A stretch of 64,000 nt of DNA from Platanthera guangdongensis (taxonomy: Eukaryota; Streptophyta; Magnoliopsida; Asparagales; Orchidaceae): contig CM077150.1 of NCBI GenBank assembly GCA_039583875.1, positions 51,102,261-51,166,260 on the forward strand, given 5' to 3'. Positions 32,526-43,955 of the stretch are shown piece after piece (position 1 is the stretch's first letter; the number at the start of each line of letters is the position of its first letter). A program made the translations under genes and the position numbers. Below the pieces are notes generated by a model, which did no database searches, had not been told where the DNA came from, and was given only the letters and a program-made list of their open reading frames with translations.

Positions 32526-34367
32526 CTGTGTTGTAAGCTCTTTGGAGCGGAGTTTTGGAGAAGTGCTTTGTCTAACACACTGTTAGAAAGATGAGAGGGA
32601 CAGTGGATGTAACCATAATTTGGGGAACCACTAAAAATCTTATGTGTGCTTTTGTGGTTTGTCTTAAAAGAAGAAAATAACTAACTCACAACACACTTAA
32701 AGAAGGAAAAATATAAAGAGACTGAAAAACGTATTCACCCCCCCCCCCCCCCGTAGGTGTTTAGCTATCCTTGAAACTAAAGACTTTCAAGCATCCTATC
32801 ACAGAGTGCATTCTAGCGGAAGTAATTTAAAGGTTAAGAGGAAACCAACTAATTAAATGTCCACTAACATAAAAGTAGGAATGATAAACCAAATACACAT
32901 ATAGTCTTGGCCTTAAGGCCTTACAGTGTTCAACTCAAATTAAAATTTCTTGCAAACATCGACACTCGGGCCGACCATACATGAACGATAAAGTATACGA
33001 GTAATTTTCTTTGCCCTTCACGGGCCAGCTTAGAAGCTATGGGCTCCATCCCTCTATTTCCCGTCTGCCTCTGCTGCTCCTACAAGAGACAATACACCAC
33101 AACGGTGGGAAACAAAACAATGGTCAGCATTAGCTGACAAAATTATAATGACCCCACCCCTTATCCAGGGTGGTGGTGCTCCTTCCCTGCAGACATTAGT
33201 ATAATCAAGAATTGGCGATCACAGCGTGTAAATTAAGCTTCATTCACCACAGACGTTTGTACGGCCGTCTAATGCCCCGTGCTCTCATAACACATTCTCG
33301 GTGCATAGGACCTCAAGGGTCACGCCTCTATTCTTTGTGATGGTCAACAACGTTTGAGCTTTTAATCTTACAGGGCCAAAGCCAAAGATAACGCCCCTAT
33401 GGCTATGACCAAGTCATGTAATTTACACTTTTACTCAATCCAGGACGAACAATATTGGGTTGGGTACAGTTCAGCTCTTTCTCGTGCTCAAATTATCAGG
33501 CGCGCAAGCCACGACGCCGGTCAGCATCCCCTTTCCCATTTCCGTATGATCCATAACCCCGTTAGGATCCTAGGAAAGCACTCACGGTCGCCTGAGCTGG
33601 GCCACGCAAGCTCTCAACTCCACATACTGGCCCCCAGGTCTTCAAGAGACAAACATCACCAAAATATTCACCCCAGGACTCAACAAGACAGGCCTCAATA
33701 AATGACCACAAGGTTTCCAAGAAATAGGCCTCAACAAGCAATACAACGCTCATTGGGAGATATCACCGGTGGTAGCGTTACCGCCGCGCGATAGGGGACA
33801 TACTATCGATTCTTCCCCCAAATCGGGTGTTTTCCTAGAGTCTGCCTCCAGTTCTCTCAACACGGCCATCTGCACACCCAGCGACTCCGAAATCAATGCA
33901 ATTAACACGTAGTCTTCTCTGTCATACAAAGCATACAAACATCACCAATCTGGGAAAACTTGTTTGGATAGGCTTCATATAGCACGCCTATTTCGTACTT
34001 CGATTACGGATCTAAATGCAAAACTAACGAGGATATATAAATCTACCTATCGGGAGAACCACTTCCACATGTTCGTGGAGTATCTACCCTCAAATGCCAA
34101 AAATATGGAATTCACATGTCCATGGAAGAGGATCTTTACCCTAAAAGTCCATTTCTACGTCATGGAAGAGATTCTATCCAGATGAAAACTACCATTTCGA
34201 CTTTGTCTTTGTAGATCCGAACTCGTCTCGTGAATCCGAGCTCCGAATCTCAAACGGTGGCGAGATCTTCTCTCTTCGGCGCAGCTTCTCCTCCTCCAAA
34301 CATCCAGCCCACGTTTCTCAAATTCCAAAAGAAATGAAGAGAAAATGGCCAAACCAACACTATAAAC

Positions 34368-35425
34368 TGAGCTACCACCGCGCGATAACTTGCTACCGCC
34401 GCTAGTCCTGCACAAAAAGACTGTCGATCCGGTCTAGGACCGGTCTTCTAAAAGACCGGTCTTTTGGCCGACCGGTCCTGCTCAAACCAATCCCGATACG
34501 AGATCGATTATCCTCTTCTTGAGAAGGACTGGTTGGGACCAACAGACCGGTCCTAACCATTCCCAGATCGGTCCTAACAAGTCCCAGACCGATTTTTTTG
34601 TTGGTACTCTGCTATTTTGAATCGATTGCATTCCTCTTTTTTTAGATTTTGTATTAATGTTGTCTATAATCAAGTTTTGACTCTAATCTCATCTAGGTTT
34701 ATGAAAATGGAGAGAATTATATTCAAAAACATATGAATTCGAGTGCATAACTGGTCTAATTAACAAACTTTTACCGGTCTTTTACTGGTCCTAGTCTTTT
34801 ACCGATCTCAGTTCGGGACCAGTCTTTTATCGCTCCCGGTCCCGGTCCAGGACCGATCTTAGGTGGAAAAGGACGGACCTCTAGGGACCCCTGGGACCAG
34901 TCCGGGATTGGACCGGTCCTAACCGGGATCGGTCCCTAGCCAGTCCTAACCGGTCCGGTCCCAACCGGGCCGGTTAGGACCGTTTTTTTACAGCACTAAC
35001 CGCCGCACGGTAACACTAATCAATGCTTCAATTTGCTTGCCACCGCCCAGGCCCTCCAACCACAGACTGACATGTAGGCACGCCATTACAGCTTCACTAT
35101 CACTGTGCGATAGGATGCTAACGCCTCGCGGTAGCTAGCAACTATTACAAAAGGACCTCTCCTGCTACCGCCATGCGATAGTTACTACTGCCACGCGGTA
35201 GCAACCCGAGAGATTCGACAAATAAATTGCCAAGCTACCGCTTGCGATATCCCTACCACCGAGCGAAAACTTCCCGAGAGCTCGGCCACTTTATTTGGCT
35301 GATGCCGCGCGATAACAACCTACTGTCACGCGGTAAACTATTTGTCGAGTCAACCTTCCTCACTCAACGCTCTCGACGCCTGGCGCTACCACCACACGGT
35401 AGCATTAACGCCACGTGGTACCTTC
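34368..35425. repeat. TACCGCCGCGCGGTAGC array in G2
   Basis: About 15 degenerate copies of CTACCGCCGCGCGATAG or GCTACCGC, both orientations, interrupted by the GACCGGTC insertion. A single related copy lies at 33770-33795. The units are self-complementary (TACCGC / GCGGTA). In minus-strand sense the array lies upstream of a weak TTTATAGTG promoter-like sequence at about 34360. Confidence 0.75.
34415..34993. repeat. GACCGGTC-rich insertion in G2 (possible MITE)
   Basis: Both ends are dense in GACCGGTC / GGTCCTAACCGGT words, and the middle (34590-34760) is AT-rich and unlike the surroundings. Ends rich in complementary words around an AT-rich core suggest a foldback or hAT-type non-autonomous transposon. 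I could not define a clean terminal repeat or target duplication. Confidence 0.4.
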
Positions 35426-35450
35426 TTTTTCCTTCCTACAGAAACTTGGG

Positions 35451-37350
35451 GTGTTAACCTTGAAATCGATGTTCCCTCCCAAGGTATCCAACTTGCTAGT
35501 CGTGGCCTGCTCCAGGTTCTCCCTGGAGGTCACGACCAGTCTAAGTGTTGGTGAACAAACTTCTCTGTCCACTCAGGCCGCACAGCTAGGACGGTCTCCC
35601 CAGTTTGATAGCCTACGTCGCGCAGTAGCCGTTTGTTCTGTAGGGACTGCGGACTGCTTCCTCAGTCCACCCCTGTAGGCCGCGCGGTTTGATCAGCTAA
35701 CCGCACCATGATTCTCCATTCCAACAGATGCGAACTATCCAACTAAGTGGCGGACTCAGATTCCTATCTACCGAGACCGCCATGTAGTCACGTGCTAGGC
35801 AAGTGTCACGGTCTTAACAAGCCCACTCCTGCAAGTTGCACAACAAACAAAGCAAACTGCTACTTCACTAGGCGACATGCCTCCAGGTCGCTCAACACCA
35901 GGCTACCTGCCTCCAGGTCACCCAACAACATGACAAATCTCAAGGTCGCCCACCAGAGGGCTACAAACCTCCAGGTCGCCTAGTAGGGCCGGAAAACCTG
36001 TCCATCCAACATGAGGCGGACTTTAATGGCGGGGGCGACCTGCTACTTCAGTCCGCCAGGTCGCCCAGTCAACCAACTTTCGCTCGCTTATAGTTCACGG
36101 ACTCGGTCTCAGTCCACCAAAGGAGCATGGACTTGATCCAGCTCTTCGTCAAACCGTACAACATTCAGCGGACTCATCCCGTCCATCACAGGCTAGGCGG
36201 ACTCGTTACGCCACTCAACCCTTCAGTTTGCTCGTAGTAGACGGACTCCCCCAGTAGTAAAGGCGACCTGCTTAATTAAGGTCTCTAACCTCTAACCCAG
36301 CGACAAGCCTCCAGTAGAGGCAGACTTGTCTTCTATGCCGCGGGCTGGGCAGACTCATCCAGTCCACCACTGAGCCCTCCAGCTTTCCACCAACATGCTT
36401 CCCTGCAGTAGAGGCAGACTTACCACACAGTCCATCAATCAGCTTTCCAACAGCTTCTCCCCAGCAGAGGTGGATAACTCCTCAGCCCGCACACATTGGC
36501 CCGATCTCACTCAGCACGGAAGAGGCAGTCTCATCCCAGTCCGCAAACATCAGAATAAACACCAGAAGACAAGTCCCTAATCGTGCTACCTGGTGCGGAC
36601 TCGGCGGACTCCAAGTTCTACTCGCACAACTCACCGACTCACTGAGGGTGACGTTACCAAAAGATGTTACCTCCTCGGGCCTATAAATAGCCCCCCATAC
36701 CTCTCATTCTGGAGGACACAGACACGAGGGCAACCGATGACAGGGTCAAGACATCAGATCTTGCGTACTCCACTTCCCAGTTCGCGCAACATCAACTGTC
36801 CTCTCTACCTTATCGCGCAGTCCGCTCGGCTTACTCCAACGATCTACGAGATCAATTACTCGCGCGGTCTGTCGAGCTCTCTGCTCAGTCCACGCGGCCT
36901 CCTCTGGCAACTTCTTTCCTTAGTAGCCAGCTTCCCCCTTTGTACCCTTTATTTGCTTTCCATGTAATGGTGCAACTCAAGCTGTAATAACTAAATATTA
37001 ATCAAAGGAAATTCTGTCACAAAAGTGACATTTAAGACGCGACTGGTGAAGTCTGTTGCTGCTGCTGCTAGCGGCCCCCTCTTCTTCTCAACTCACTTCT
37101 CTCGGCATCAACCTGCAAACCCAACCATCAAAGTAACCATCTGCTCGACAGTTCCTGATCAACCATCCTGGCCATATTCGCACTTGGATCAACAACCTCA
37201 TTTCCTCTATCCTCGCAACCCTTGATCAAGCGCTTGATCCACTCTCGAGCACTCAGAAGCTTTTCACAGCATCCACAACAACCTCTCAGTTAACCCCGCA
37301 ACCATCTTCTTCTATCATCTCTCTTATGAGACCGAACATACATGTTAGCT
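35451..37350 (+). mobile_element. Gypsy-like LTR (element J), plus strand
   Basis: Right end set by a primer-site-like TGGTGCCCGCGACA at 37353. The left end is approximate (TGTTAACCTTG at about 35449). It contains a TATA box at 36682-36689 and, upstream of it from 35740 to 36600, many copies of GGCGGACT / AGTCCGCC and CCAGGTCGCC. The gag that follows supports a plus-strand element. The limits are uncertain by tens of bases. Confidence 0.55.
36682..36689 (+). promoter_or_regulatory. TATA box of LTR J
   Basis: TATAAATA followed by GCCCCCCATACC, downstream of the GGCGGACT-rich array. It fits the promoter of this LTR. Confidence 0.65.
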
Positions 37351-37352
37351 AC

Positions 37353-37366
37353 TGGTGCCCGCGACA
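37353..37366 (+). other. Candidate primer binding site of element J
   Basis: TGGTGCCCGCGACA resembles the TGGCGCCC or TGGTGCCC primer sites of Ty3/gypsy elements of the Tat/Retand kind. The tRNA used is not identified. Confidence 0.45.
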
Positions 37367-37449
37367 ACTTCTCCTCTTCGTTTGCGCGCATCAACAGTTA
37401 ACATGCGACCTTCAGATCTCAAATAAACGGTGAAAACCAACAGTTAGTC

Positions 37450-37881
37450 ATGTCAGATCTTCAATCAGCTGAGAACATTGCTCTAAGTCCTGGTGAGGAC
37501 TCAGTTTGGGAAGCCTAGGAGCAATTACGCCGTAAAATAACCCAACAATTTTAGGAAATCAACCATACTCTAGCTACAATCGCGTAGCGATTAGAAATGC
37601 AATCTGCAGCAGCACCTGTTCCTCCAGTCAATCCAATACCAATATTGGAGAATCAGCAAGCCTATCCTCCAGCTTATCCGTCGGTCTATCCTCCTTACAC
37701 ACCGACCTTTCCCCAAGGTCCTGCAGCCCCTTTGCGGCCTCAAAATGATGAGTTTGCAGCTCATCAAAACTTCTTTCGGGAAGCTGCCCGGGGAAGCCCA
37801 ACAAGATTTCTGGACTTTTAGGGAAGTCATCCTTACTCATCAGCTCCTGTCTTTGCTCCTCCTGCAACAGCTTTTCCCTTC
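37450..37881 (+). pseudogene. Gag N-terminus of gypsy-like element J
   Basis: ATG at 37450, MSDLQSAENIALSPGEDSVW. The frame stays constant for 124 codons but holds TAG at 37516, 37552, 37585 and 37819. It is rich in Pro, Gln and Tyr (PPAYPSVYPPYTPTFPQGP), as in the N-terminal part of some gypsy Gags. It is cut at 37882 by copia LTR H. No zinc knuckle or pol is present. The identity as gypsy Gag rests on position and composition, not on a catalytic motif. Confidence 0.55.
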
Positions 37882-37960
37882 TGTTGGGTATATTGGTCCC
37901 AATGGCCCTGATTTGATGATGTCAAACATGTCAATGAGAAAGACATAGTTGTATTTAATG
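37882..37960 (+). mobile_element. Left end of copia LTR H
   Basis: Starts TGTTGGGTATATTGGTCCC, the same TGTTGG start as the other copia LTRs, and inserts in the gag of J. After 79 bp it is split by the solo gypsy-type LTR and resumes at 46477 after the TAATG duplication. Confidence 0.75.
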
Positions 37961-38479
37961 TGTAAGACCCCCCTCCCAAATCCCAAAACATGGCCCGAAA
38001 GAATTAGCACACGGGCTAACCTGTACCACAAGACGCCTATTCTGCCGGTTACAACCAATATCAATATATGCCAACCCAACCAAAACATAATATAAAAGTC
38101 AAATCCACACATAAGCAAAAAAGTCCAAAAGTACATCAAATAAAGAAGCTAATGGCAAGCTTCTAAAATATCAGAGTACAGCAAATATACGCCCAAAGGG
38201 GCTACATCAAAATCGCTCAACACTCACATCGGTGAATGACGATAGCGACGGTACCGTCCCTTCAGGCCCTGTCGTCCTGGCCTGGCTGCCCTGCTGCATA
38301 ATCTGCGGCTCCTCTACCTGCAGGGTGACCTCCTAAAAAGGAAGACGTAGCAACCGTTAGTCGAAAAGACTAAGTGCTTTCACATCCGCTCCCCCGGCGA
38401 CTCCTCAGCACCAGGCAGAGAAAGGAACAGAGTACAATATATATTAAGTAACAAGCAGTCGTGCACGGGGGACCCCGTG

Positions 38480-39775
38480 CGGGCAACATTTGTCGTGGGT
38501 GCAACATTTGTCAACGGTGCGCCATTTGTCGAGGGTGCGACATTTGTCGAGGGTGCGGCATTTGTCGAGGGTGCGGCATTTGTCGAGGGTGCGGCATTTA
38601 TCGAGGGTGCGACATTTGTCGAGGGTGCGACATTTATCGAGGGTACGACATTTGGCTAAGGCAGAAACATTGGTCGTGGGTACGACATTTGTCATGAAGG
38701 CGACATTTATCGTAGGGGCGACATTTGTCGTGGGGGCAACATTTGTCATAGAGGCAACATTTGTCATGGGGGCGACATTTGTCAGGGGGGGCGACATTTA
38801 TCGTGGGGGCGATATTTATCGTGGGGGCGATATTTGTCGTGGGGCATCATTTATCGTGGGGAGGGGACATTGGTCAGGGATGACGACATTGGTCGGGGGC
38901 GGCGACATTGATCGTGGTCGATGACAATGGTTGTGGGCGGCAACATTGGACGTGGGTGGTGACATTGGTCGTGGGAGTGGGTGGGGGGGCATCGGTCGTG
39001 GGTGCGACATTTGTCAACGGTGCGCCATTTGTCGAGGGTGCGACATTTGTCGAGGGTGCGACATTTGTCGAGGGTGCGGCATTTGTCGAGGGTGCGACAT
39101 TTATCCAGGGTGCGACATTTGTCGAGGGTGCGACATTTGTCGAGGGTGCGACATTTGGCTGAGGCAGAAACATTGGTCGTGGGTACGACATTTGTCATGA
39201 AGGCGACATTTATCGTAGGGGCGACATTTGTCGTCGGGGCAACATTTGTCGTAGATGCAACATTTGTCATGGGGCGACATTTGTCAGGGGGGCGACATTT
39301 GTCGTGGGGGCGATATTTATCGTGGGGGCGACATTTGTCGTGGGGCATCATTTATCGTGGGGAGGGGACATTGGTCAGGGATGACGACATTGGTCGGGGG
39401 CGGCGACATTGATCGTGGTCGATGACATTGGTTGTAGGCGGCAACATTGGACGTGGGTGGTGACATTGGTCGTGGGAGGGGGGGCATCGGTCGTGGACGG
39501 CGATATTGGTCCTGGGGCGACTTTGTTCGTGGACGACGACATTGTTCATGGGGGCAACATTAGTCGTGGGCAGCGGCATTGATCGGAGGCGGAGACATTG
39601 GTCTGGAGAGGCGACATTGATCGGGGGCGGTGACATTGGTCTGGTGTTGAAGCCAAAAATTGGCCTCAACATCGGGGCTTGCGACATTGGTCGGGGGCAG
39701 CGACATTGGTCGTGGGCGGCGACATTGGTTGTGGGCGGTGACATTAATTGTGGGAGCCGACATTGAACGCAATGA
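38480..39775. repeat. 18 bp minisatellite with palindromic core CGACATTTGTCG
   Basis: The unit GGTGCGACATTTGTCGAG is repeated about 60 times with variation (GGGGGCGACATTTATCGT, GGCGACATTGGTCG). Two copies of a higher-order unit of about 500 bp start at about 38497 and 39000 and share the same order of variants, including the interruption GGCTGAGGCAGAAACATTG. Because 18 is a multiple of three, all frames stay open (for example ATFVEG repeats), which mimics coding sequence. Confidence 0.9.
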
Positions 39776-42700
39776 CGAAGAGCTATGAGTAATGGGTTGA
39801 AGCTGCACAATTTAGACCGGGAAAAAGCATATGCCATCTAAGGACTATAATGATGAAGTTGTTGAAGGAGCACATAAAGGAAACACGTATAAATATTTCA
39901 CCAATTATTTGTCAAATTTTGTGAGCAATGGAAGTCACAACTAAAAGTAAAGAACACTGAATATGTTGTTTGCATGTACCTTGGCTTTTTCGTTCCAGCA
40001 GTTCAATGTTTGATCTGGTTTTAAAACCTTATGACATGTTTCAAGGTGGAGGTGATCCCCCTAGAAAGAATCATTTGAGCCATAACTAAAAAGAATCACC
40101 TTTACAGTCAAAGTCATGTTTTCCACAGTACCCGGCCGGCGAAGGCGGGCTTCGCTCGCACCCGGCGGGCTGCCCGCCCATGACGGGTCGCTGCGCGTTG
40201 CGCCTGCATCGATGTAGGTTGCATCTGCATCAAGATGAGACAAAACCCGGACGGCGACGGCGAGCTACGCTCACATTCGCGTCGGTTGCGCTCCCTTTCG
40301 AGCTAAATTAAGAAATATTAACATATGACATAGCTAAATTAAGAAGCTAAAAAATCATAAGATGTCAGTTCTCAAAAATGACAACAAAAGTGGTGTAAAA
40401 AAAGACCAACTGAACAAAGATACACAGTCAACCAATCTCCACCATTGGAGGGGACCAAAGATATTAATATGAAACCCAAATAACGATAGATATGCCAGAA
40501 AGCAGGTTCGGCGAGTCCTCGACCAACAACATTTCAATCAAACATATGCGCAAATACTAACTTTGTTCACCCCAATAATTTTAACTAATCATGGATATAC
40601 TCTAAATGAAAAATACAGTTTAAAGAAAAAAATATACAAAAGCTAAGAAAATCCTACACCCCCATCTCCATTCAATTATATAGCACAAATAATATGAGAA
40701 AGGGAATGTAGCGTGCAGTCTTCAAATATAAGCAGACATTTGCATCTTATAAGCAGACATTTGCATCTAATACCATCAGCTAAGAAGCTAAGAATCTATG
40801 ATAAAAAAAACTTGGAAATTAAGGTGAGATTATGGGTTAAAGAACATGGTGTAAAAAATTGTTGCAAAATTCAAACATGGATTGGTATAACACCATGGTG
40901 TAAATTTATTTTTCGTGCAGTGAGGCAGTTGTGTAAAAAATGATGCAGTGAGGCAATGGTGTAAATTTATTTTCATCAAACATGAACTGCTATAATAACC
41001 AGAAATAATCTCTTCTAACAGACATTTAATCAAACATCTTAACAACATAGTGTAAATTTTTTTTTGTATATGCATTTCATCAAACATGCACTGCTATAAC
41101 AACAAAAAATAATCTCCTTTAACATGCACTTCATCAAACATGTTAACATCATAGTGTAAATTTATTTATTTTTAACAACCTTGGATTGGTAGAGGGAGAG
41201 AAAGAGCCGAAGTTTACTTGAAGTGGAAGTCGTAGAATACCTGTTCAGGATGATCTCTCCCAGAAGATTTTGAAGACGAAGGTTAGGAGTTGAGGATGGA
41301 GGTTAGAAATGAAAAATAAGAAATCGTACATATTTTTATTCAGTGTCTAAGATTAAATTGTGGATTTGATTCAATGGCTCAGATGCTACCCAATGTAGGA
41401 TGAGACCATATTTTTGTCTAATAAGAAATGATATATAGAAAATGAAAAGTTTGAGAAACATAAGTGATATACAGAAATGATGTAAAGATTGAGAAGGAGA
41501 AATGATAACCTGGAAATGATTTGGGCAAAGAAGTGAAGCCCTAAATTGTAGAGGATGCATGTTGAGGTGTCAGAGAACTGAGGGTAGAGGAAATGGTGCC
41601 CTTACCCTGGAATATAGAGTACCTAAGAATGAAAGACCGACAGAGAATAGAAGTTGTAATCTGAAATCGAACAAAGAGCACCCACGGTAGGAGGAGTTAA
41701 GGGAGATGGAAGAAGAGGGAAAACCTATAATCGAATGATGAGTAGCCACGGTGGTCAGACGTCGTCACAGTATGGATCACGGTCGGCGTCCGCGTCGGTG
41801 TCGGCGTTGGTGTCGGCGATGGCGTCGGCGTTGTCGTGGGCAAAGAGGGAGGAGTTACCGGTGGAGAGCGGTAAGACGGAGGAGAGCAAAGCGCAAAAAT
41901 GGGAAACTGAAATCAGAAATATGATCATTGCACACAAAAATATGAAGGAAGCAAAGACTAATCATCTTTGCAGTCCAAGGAATCAAAGACCCAATCAGCA
42001 ACCTATAACTCATTCATTATATGCAATACTGTCTTAGAGGAATCACAGATAAACAAAATTGAAGAGGTGCTGGTACATTTTAAAAGCAAAACGCGGAATA
42101 AACACTAACCCGAAAGGACGCTATTGTCGAATAGGCACTGTCGAGGAGTAGGAGTAGATATTTAGGTTTTGTTGTCGAGGAAGCTTGCGAAAAAGTTGAG
42201 TAATCTATCTGTAGTTGTAGAAAAAAGCCTGTCTGGTAAAAGAATATAAAACAGAAATAAGAAATACAAAAACTAAAATCTGAATTAGTAATTTCTAGCA
42301 TCACTGCACAATGTTTAAGCTTGAGAATCAACCTGAATGCAGTTGGTCGAAAAAATTGCTGGAAAACTGGAATGGGACTACTTCTCAGATGTCTGCTTGA
42401 GAGCTTGGCCCACAGTCCTTCTGTGACAAACTGAAATCTGAAATATGAAAGCGAAATTCTGGTTATAGTCTGTTTTTATGTATAAATAACAACTAAAATA
42501 CATGTAAAATAATTCAGATTTGATGGAAGGACCTTAACCTCAACCAAATCAGGCGCAACGGTCCACTGAAAGAGAAACATAAATAATGAATTGAATTGTT
42601 CAAAGGATGTCAACTTTATAATGGTAACCTCATATCAGAACACAATTAAATTTAAAGTAATTACATTTCTCAACAAATGTCTGAAACAAAAAACATCAAT

Positions 42701-43955
42701 AAAAAAATAAATGAAATGATAGAAGTACCTCTTTGAGATTCAGTCTATTCTCAAACTTTGTCCCACAAAAAAAATCATTTTTTATTGGTGATTTTTGTTT
42801 TAAAAATCTCTCTTCCTATTAGTTGAGAGAAAATGAAATAAAAAACTGAAATCAGTTGAGACTTGGGAGCTTTATAATCGTAACCCATATCATAACATAA
42901 TTAAATTTGAAGTAATCATATTTGACAATAATGATTAAGTGAAAAAAATAAACAATCAAAAATAATTGAAATGACAGAAAAATATACATCTTTGAGATTC
43001 ATTCCAATCTCAAACTCTGTTCAACTAAAAAAATATACTCTTGATTAGTGGTTTTTTGGAATGAAGCCCTCTTCCGATTGTTTGAGATAAAATCAAAGAG
43101 AAAATGAAACCAAAAATTTGAGAGCGGACCATTGTTTATAGTGAACTTGGAGGGAGAGAGGCGTATGCAGTGGCTTCTGCTGCAAATAGCTGAGAGGTAG
43201 AGCGTTCTGCTGAATGGGAATTTGGAGAAAAAGGAAGAAAGATCTGCGTGAATGGAGGTTTGTTCAAAATGGAAGAATGCAAGGAAGTGTACCTACGGAC
43301 ACTTTTAGCGAAGTGCACCTTCGCAGCGGAAGAAAACGGGAAGAGTGTAGTGTCCGCAAGAGAAGAGAACGGGAAGAGTTAATGGGGTCGTGGATGGATT
43401 TCTTTGTAGGTAGGAGCTCGCTGATGGAGTTTCTTGCGGAGAGGAGTTCGCCAATGAAGTTTCTCAAACAAATCAGAGGCTTGGAGGAAAGACAAAAAGT
43501 AGATGAACAAAATTAAATGAAAAGCTTGAAGCAGAGACTTGGATGAAGCAAGAAATTGCTAAGGTATGAGATTAGAACCCAACAGAAGAAGACTGTGGGA
43601 ATAGAGTTTAGCAATGGGTTGGAAGCAAAACCTCGAAGAAGGCGGTGGTGCAGAGGAGCTGCCGCAGAGATGCTACCAAGGAAGAGCTGCGGAGGAGCCG
43701 GTGAGGAAGAGTTGCGGAGGAGGGTCTGTGTGTCGCGGTAGGAGCTGCCGTTGTTACGTAGAAGAAGAAGATGGAGAAGAGGGGTATCAGGATTTTGAGG
43801 CGGATGAAGAGTGTCGGATTCTTTTAATTAAGCCCTAATCCGGCAAAAAGAACAAAATATCCCTTATTTAACCCAACAAAACCTATTTTATGAGGGCATT
43901 TTGGTCCACCGAATGTTACACCATGAGGGATTAGGTCTTCCCTTATAGTATAAAG
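39776..43955. other. Interior of the Helitron-like unit, no clear gene
   Basis: Mostly AT-rich, with short GC-rich islands at 40128-40240, 41755-41900 and 43620-43760 built of triplet-like words (GTCGGC, GGAGGAG). From 40830 to 41175 a degenerate repeat of about 75-120 bp (CATCAAACATG, ATAGTGTAAATTTATTT) occurs three to four times. From 42608 to 43110 there is a tandem duplication. Short frames such as 41735-42037 have biased composition and no recognisable motif. Captured gene fragments are possible but not shown. Confidence 0.5.
42608..43110. repeat. Tandem duplication of about 255 bp
   Basis: 42608-42856 and 42866-43110 share the order: CTTTATAATGGTAACC, ACATAATTAAATTTGAAGTAAT-type stretch, CTTTGAGATTCA, TCTCAAACT, a run of A, and TTGAGA. 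The copies differ by many substitutions and small gaps. Confidence 0.65.

Larger units (their letters stand above)
30293..32789 (+). mobile_element. 3' LTR of copia element A
   Basis: Starts TGTTGGGAAT and ends AAAGACTTTCA, 2497 bp. It contains a palindromic array, a repeat block of GGATCTGAGGTAGGGC-type words, the GGGGAACCACTAAAAATCTT block, a run of about 14 C at 32739-32752 and GTAGGTGTTTAGCTATCC. The following AGCAT should be the right-hand target duplication; its partner is outside the window. No promoter is obvious. Confidence 0.85.
32790..35450 (-). mobile_element. Remnant of gypsy-like LTR (G2), minus strand
   Basis: 32800-34020 matches parts of LTR G (620-1800) and G3 (52440-53460), including the TAATGACCCCACCCC, CGTGCTCTCATAACACATTC and GGATAGGCTTCATATAGCACGCC stretches. 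The left end is cut by element A. In minus-strand sense its start should lie near 35450, where a degraded TTAACACCCC is seen. It carries its own array of TACCGCC-type palindromes and holds an insertion at 34415-34993. No coding sequence seen. Confidence 0.6.

Noticed and set aside
38461..39412. Long open frames of six-residue repeats (GATFVE, DKCRTL and similar) on both strands
   Set aside because: They come from an 18 bp tandem repeat, which keeps all frames open; both strands are open at once, and no start context or non-repeat domain exists.
41735..42037. Short frame with Ser/Ala repeats as a captured host gene
   Set aside because: Composition comes from GTCGGC-type triplet repeats; no recognisable domain and no flanking exon structure.
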